Below, in pieces: positions 15,893 through 16,898 of a stretch of DNA of 16,898 nucleotides. The stretch spans positions 1-16,898 of the forward strand of contig DJTQ01000374.1 of the NCBI GenBank assembly GCA_002439285.1, written 5' to 3'. Numbering within the stretch: position 1 is the first letter of the stretch; each line of letters begins with the position of its first letter. This stretch comes from Paenibacillaceae bacterium UBA6304 (GTDB lineage: Bacteria; Bacillota; Bacilli; Paenibacillales; Paenibacillaceae). The notes beneath the pieces were generated by a model. The model was given only the letters and a program-made list of their open reading frames with translations. It searched no databases and had not been told where the DNA came from. Made by a program: the position numbers and the translations under genes.

Positions 15893-16375
15893 TTATTTCA
15901 GTGGAATCTCGTATAGCCGAATTGCCATTTCCAGCGAGCGGGTCAGCTCAATAATTGTCTCGTATGCCGGTTGCAAGGATTCCTCGATGCCAGCGACAAA
16001 CAGATCCAAATGGTATCTCAAAGACGTACCGAGTTGTCTTCCTTGCGGGGAATCAGGAGGAAGTGCAAAAGGTCTTAATTGGATAGCCGTCCCTCCTCTT
16101 GCACAATCCCGCACGAACCAGGCAAGAAATTCTATCGATTGCAAGCTTTCCGGCGAATAATCGGTCTCCAGCTCAACCTGGATTAGCACTTCATTCTTAT
16201 GTCCGCCTTGGGTACGCAAGAGCGCTCCATGAGGCAGGTGGGCAAACGGAGGAAATCCCAGCATGGCCGAATCGATCGGCTCCAGGTTATCAACTCCGCT
16301 CTCAATACCGACAATTCCTTTAAGTTTCAGCAGCGTACTATGAAAATCTTCAATTTCGTTGGGATAGTGGTTCAT
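15893..16375 (-). CDS. Unrecognised 160-residue soluble protein
   Basis: I do not recognise the family. The ATG at 16375 is the start because AAGGAGG lies five bases upstream; a longer frame from a GTG at 16390 would put that ribosome binding site inside the coding region. The protein has no signal peptide, membrane span or metal-binding cluster. It is acidic at the N-terminus (NEIEDFHSTL). It has a proline-rich centre (MLGFPPFAHLPHGALL), a beta-like segment (EVLIQVELETDYS), a stretch LRPFALPPDSPQG, and a helical C-terminus (SLQPAYETIIELTRSLEMAIRLYE). It follows the UvrC-like gene by 14 bases and must be co-transcribed with it, so a linked role is plausible. The coding frame is credible from its start signal and tight spacing. 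Confidence 0.8.
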   Translation of the reverse strand: MNHYPNEIEDFHSTLLKLKGIVGIESGVDNLEPIDSAMLGFPPFAHLPHGALLRTQGGHKNEVLIQVELETDYSPESLQSIEFLAWFVRDCARGGTAIQLRPFALPPDSPQGRQLGTSLRYHLDLFVAGIEESLQPAYETIIELTRSLEMAIRLYEIPLK

Positions 16376-16389
16376 AGAATCCTCCTTCA

Positions 16390-16898
16390 CTAAATTTGCT
16401 TGTTCTCATTATACATTCTACTGTCAAGGAAAGGACTACATGTTTGGAAGGCTGCTTCAATTGCGGCATCGTCCTCCGACTTAAGCCATTCCTGTGGTAT
16501 AAAGAAATAATTATTGCAGCCGTTGCCCTGAAGATAACTATAGATGATCTGGGCTTCATCGATTTCATCGCGGGTGATCTCAGCGGGACGGTCAGAACCA
16601 GGGGCCAAGTCCTCCATGAAATGGGTTTGGATTAGGCTTAGCCACTCTTTAAGCAAATGTTTCGGGCATGGAACTTCCACTTCATATTTTTCGCTAAATA
16701 GAATCTCATTCCGTTTGACTAGAAATAGCTTCACCATACCGGCGTCCAAGGACTCAAAAATAACGATGTTTCGGTTTTCTTCGGTGAAGCCGATGACCTT
16801 TTCCTTATTCAGCAAGTATTTGACGGCATCAAGATTATCTCTGTATTTTGCTGCGACTTCAAAATCAAACCTATCGGCAGCCTCCTGCATTTGCTGCT
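16390..16898 (-). CDS. UvrC-like protein, shortened at the C-terminus; 5' part beyond the window
   Basis: The frame is open to the right edge, so the N-terminus (expected to hold a GIY-YIG nuclease domain in UvrC relatives) is not seen. About 168 residues are visible. They start with a UVR motif (QQMQEAADRFDFEVAAKYRDNLDAVKYL broken here at MQEAADRFDFEVAAKYRDNL), the UvrB-contacting helical pair. Next comes a region like the middle of UvrC: a beta-rich part (IVIFESLDAGMVKLFLVKRN, then EILFSEKYEVE) and FFIPQEWL at the point where UvrC has its ILVP block. The protein then stops after about 35 further residues. It therefore lacks the RNase H-like nuclease and helix-hairpin-helix domains of full UvrC, about 250 residues. 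The stop is clean and followed directly by the next gene's ribosome binding site, so this is a real short form rather than an obvious frameshift. It heads the four-gene operon visible here. Confidence 0.82.
   Translation of the reverse strand, partial: QQMQEAADRFDFEVAAKYRDNLDAVKYLLNKEKVIGFTEENRNIVIFESLDAGMVKLFLVKRNEILFSEKYEVEVPCPKHLLKEWLSLIQTHFMEDLAPGSDRPAEITRDEIDEAQIIYSYLQGNGCNNYFFIPQEWLKSEDDAAIEAAFQTCSPFLDSRMYNENKQI

Overview
The window looks like chromosomal DNA of a spore-forming member of the Bacillota, most likely Paenibacillus or a close relative. The evidence is an intact splA-splB pair (spore photoproduct lyase), strong AAAGGAG-type ribosome binding sites with frequent GTG or TTG starts, low-to-medium GC, and an Lpl/Ytc-type sugar ABC importer with no ATPase gene beside it, which is typical of Paenibacillus. 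The species call is inference. I see no tRNA, rRNA, CRISPR array, insertion sequence or phage gene.

Positions 1-8248 form a carbohydrate-utilisation locus. On the minus strand lie two permeases (3379 to 2426 and 2410 to 1538) and a lipoprotein solute-binding protein (1453 to beyond the left edge). They diverge from an AraC-family regulator (3810-4682) that runs straight into a large cytoplasmic glycoside hydrolase family 2 enzyme (4720-8199). The 430-base divergent region holds a candidate CcpA operator (cre, 3618-3632) inside a possible promoter for the regulator, plus paired inverted and direct repeats. The simplest model is that the importer brings in an oligosaccharide, probably a beta-galactoside or beta-glucuronide, the GH2 enzyme hydrolyses it, the AraC protein senses it, and CcpA shuts the locus down when better sugars are present.

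Positions 8204-9718 hold the splAB DNA-repair operon (minus strand). It faces the GH2 gene across a bidirectional terminator and has a weak forespore-type promoter candidate. Positions 9773-12677 (minus) hold a two-gene operon: a lipoprotein of the type I phosphodiesterase/alkaline phosphatase superfamily, with an unusual metal-site substitution, followed 10 bases later by a DHA3-type MFS exporter that starts with TTG.

A small thioredoxin-like protein (13229 to 12903, minus) diverges from a beta-lactamase-fold serine hydrolase (13382-14335, plus). The right end (16898 to 14396, minus) is a compact probable four-gene operon: a shortened UvrC-like protein that enters from beyond the right edge, an unrecognised 160-residue protein, a CPBP-family intramembrane protease and a MOSC-domain protein. 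Most genes belong to known families. The best candidates for something undescribed are the short UvrC-like/unknown pair, the variant phosphodiesterase lipoprotein with its exporter, and the extra C-terminal modules of the GH2 enzyme.
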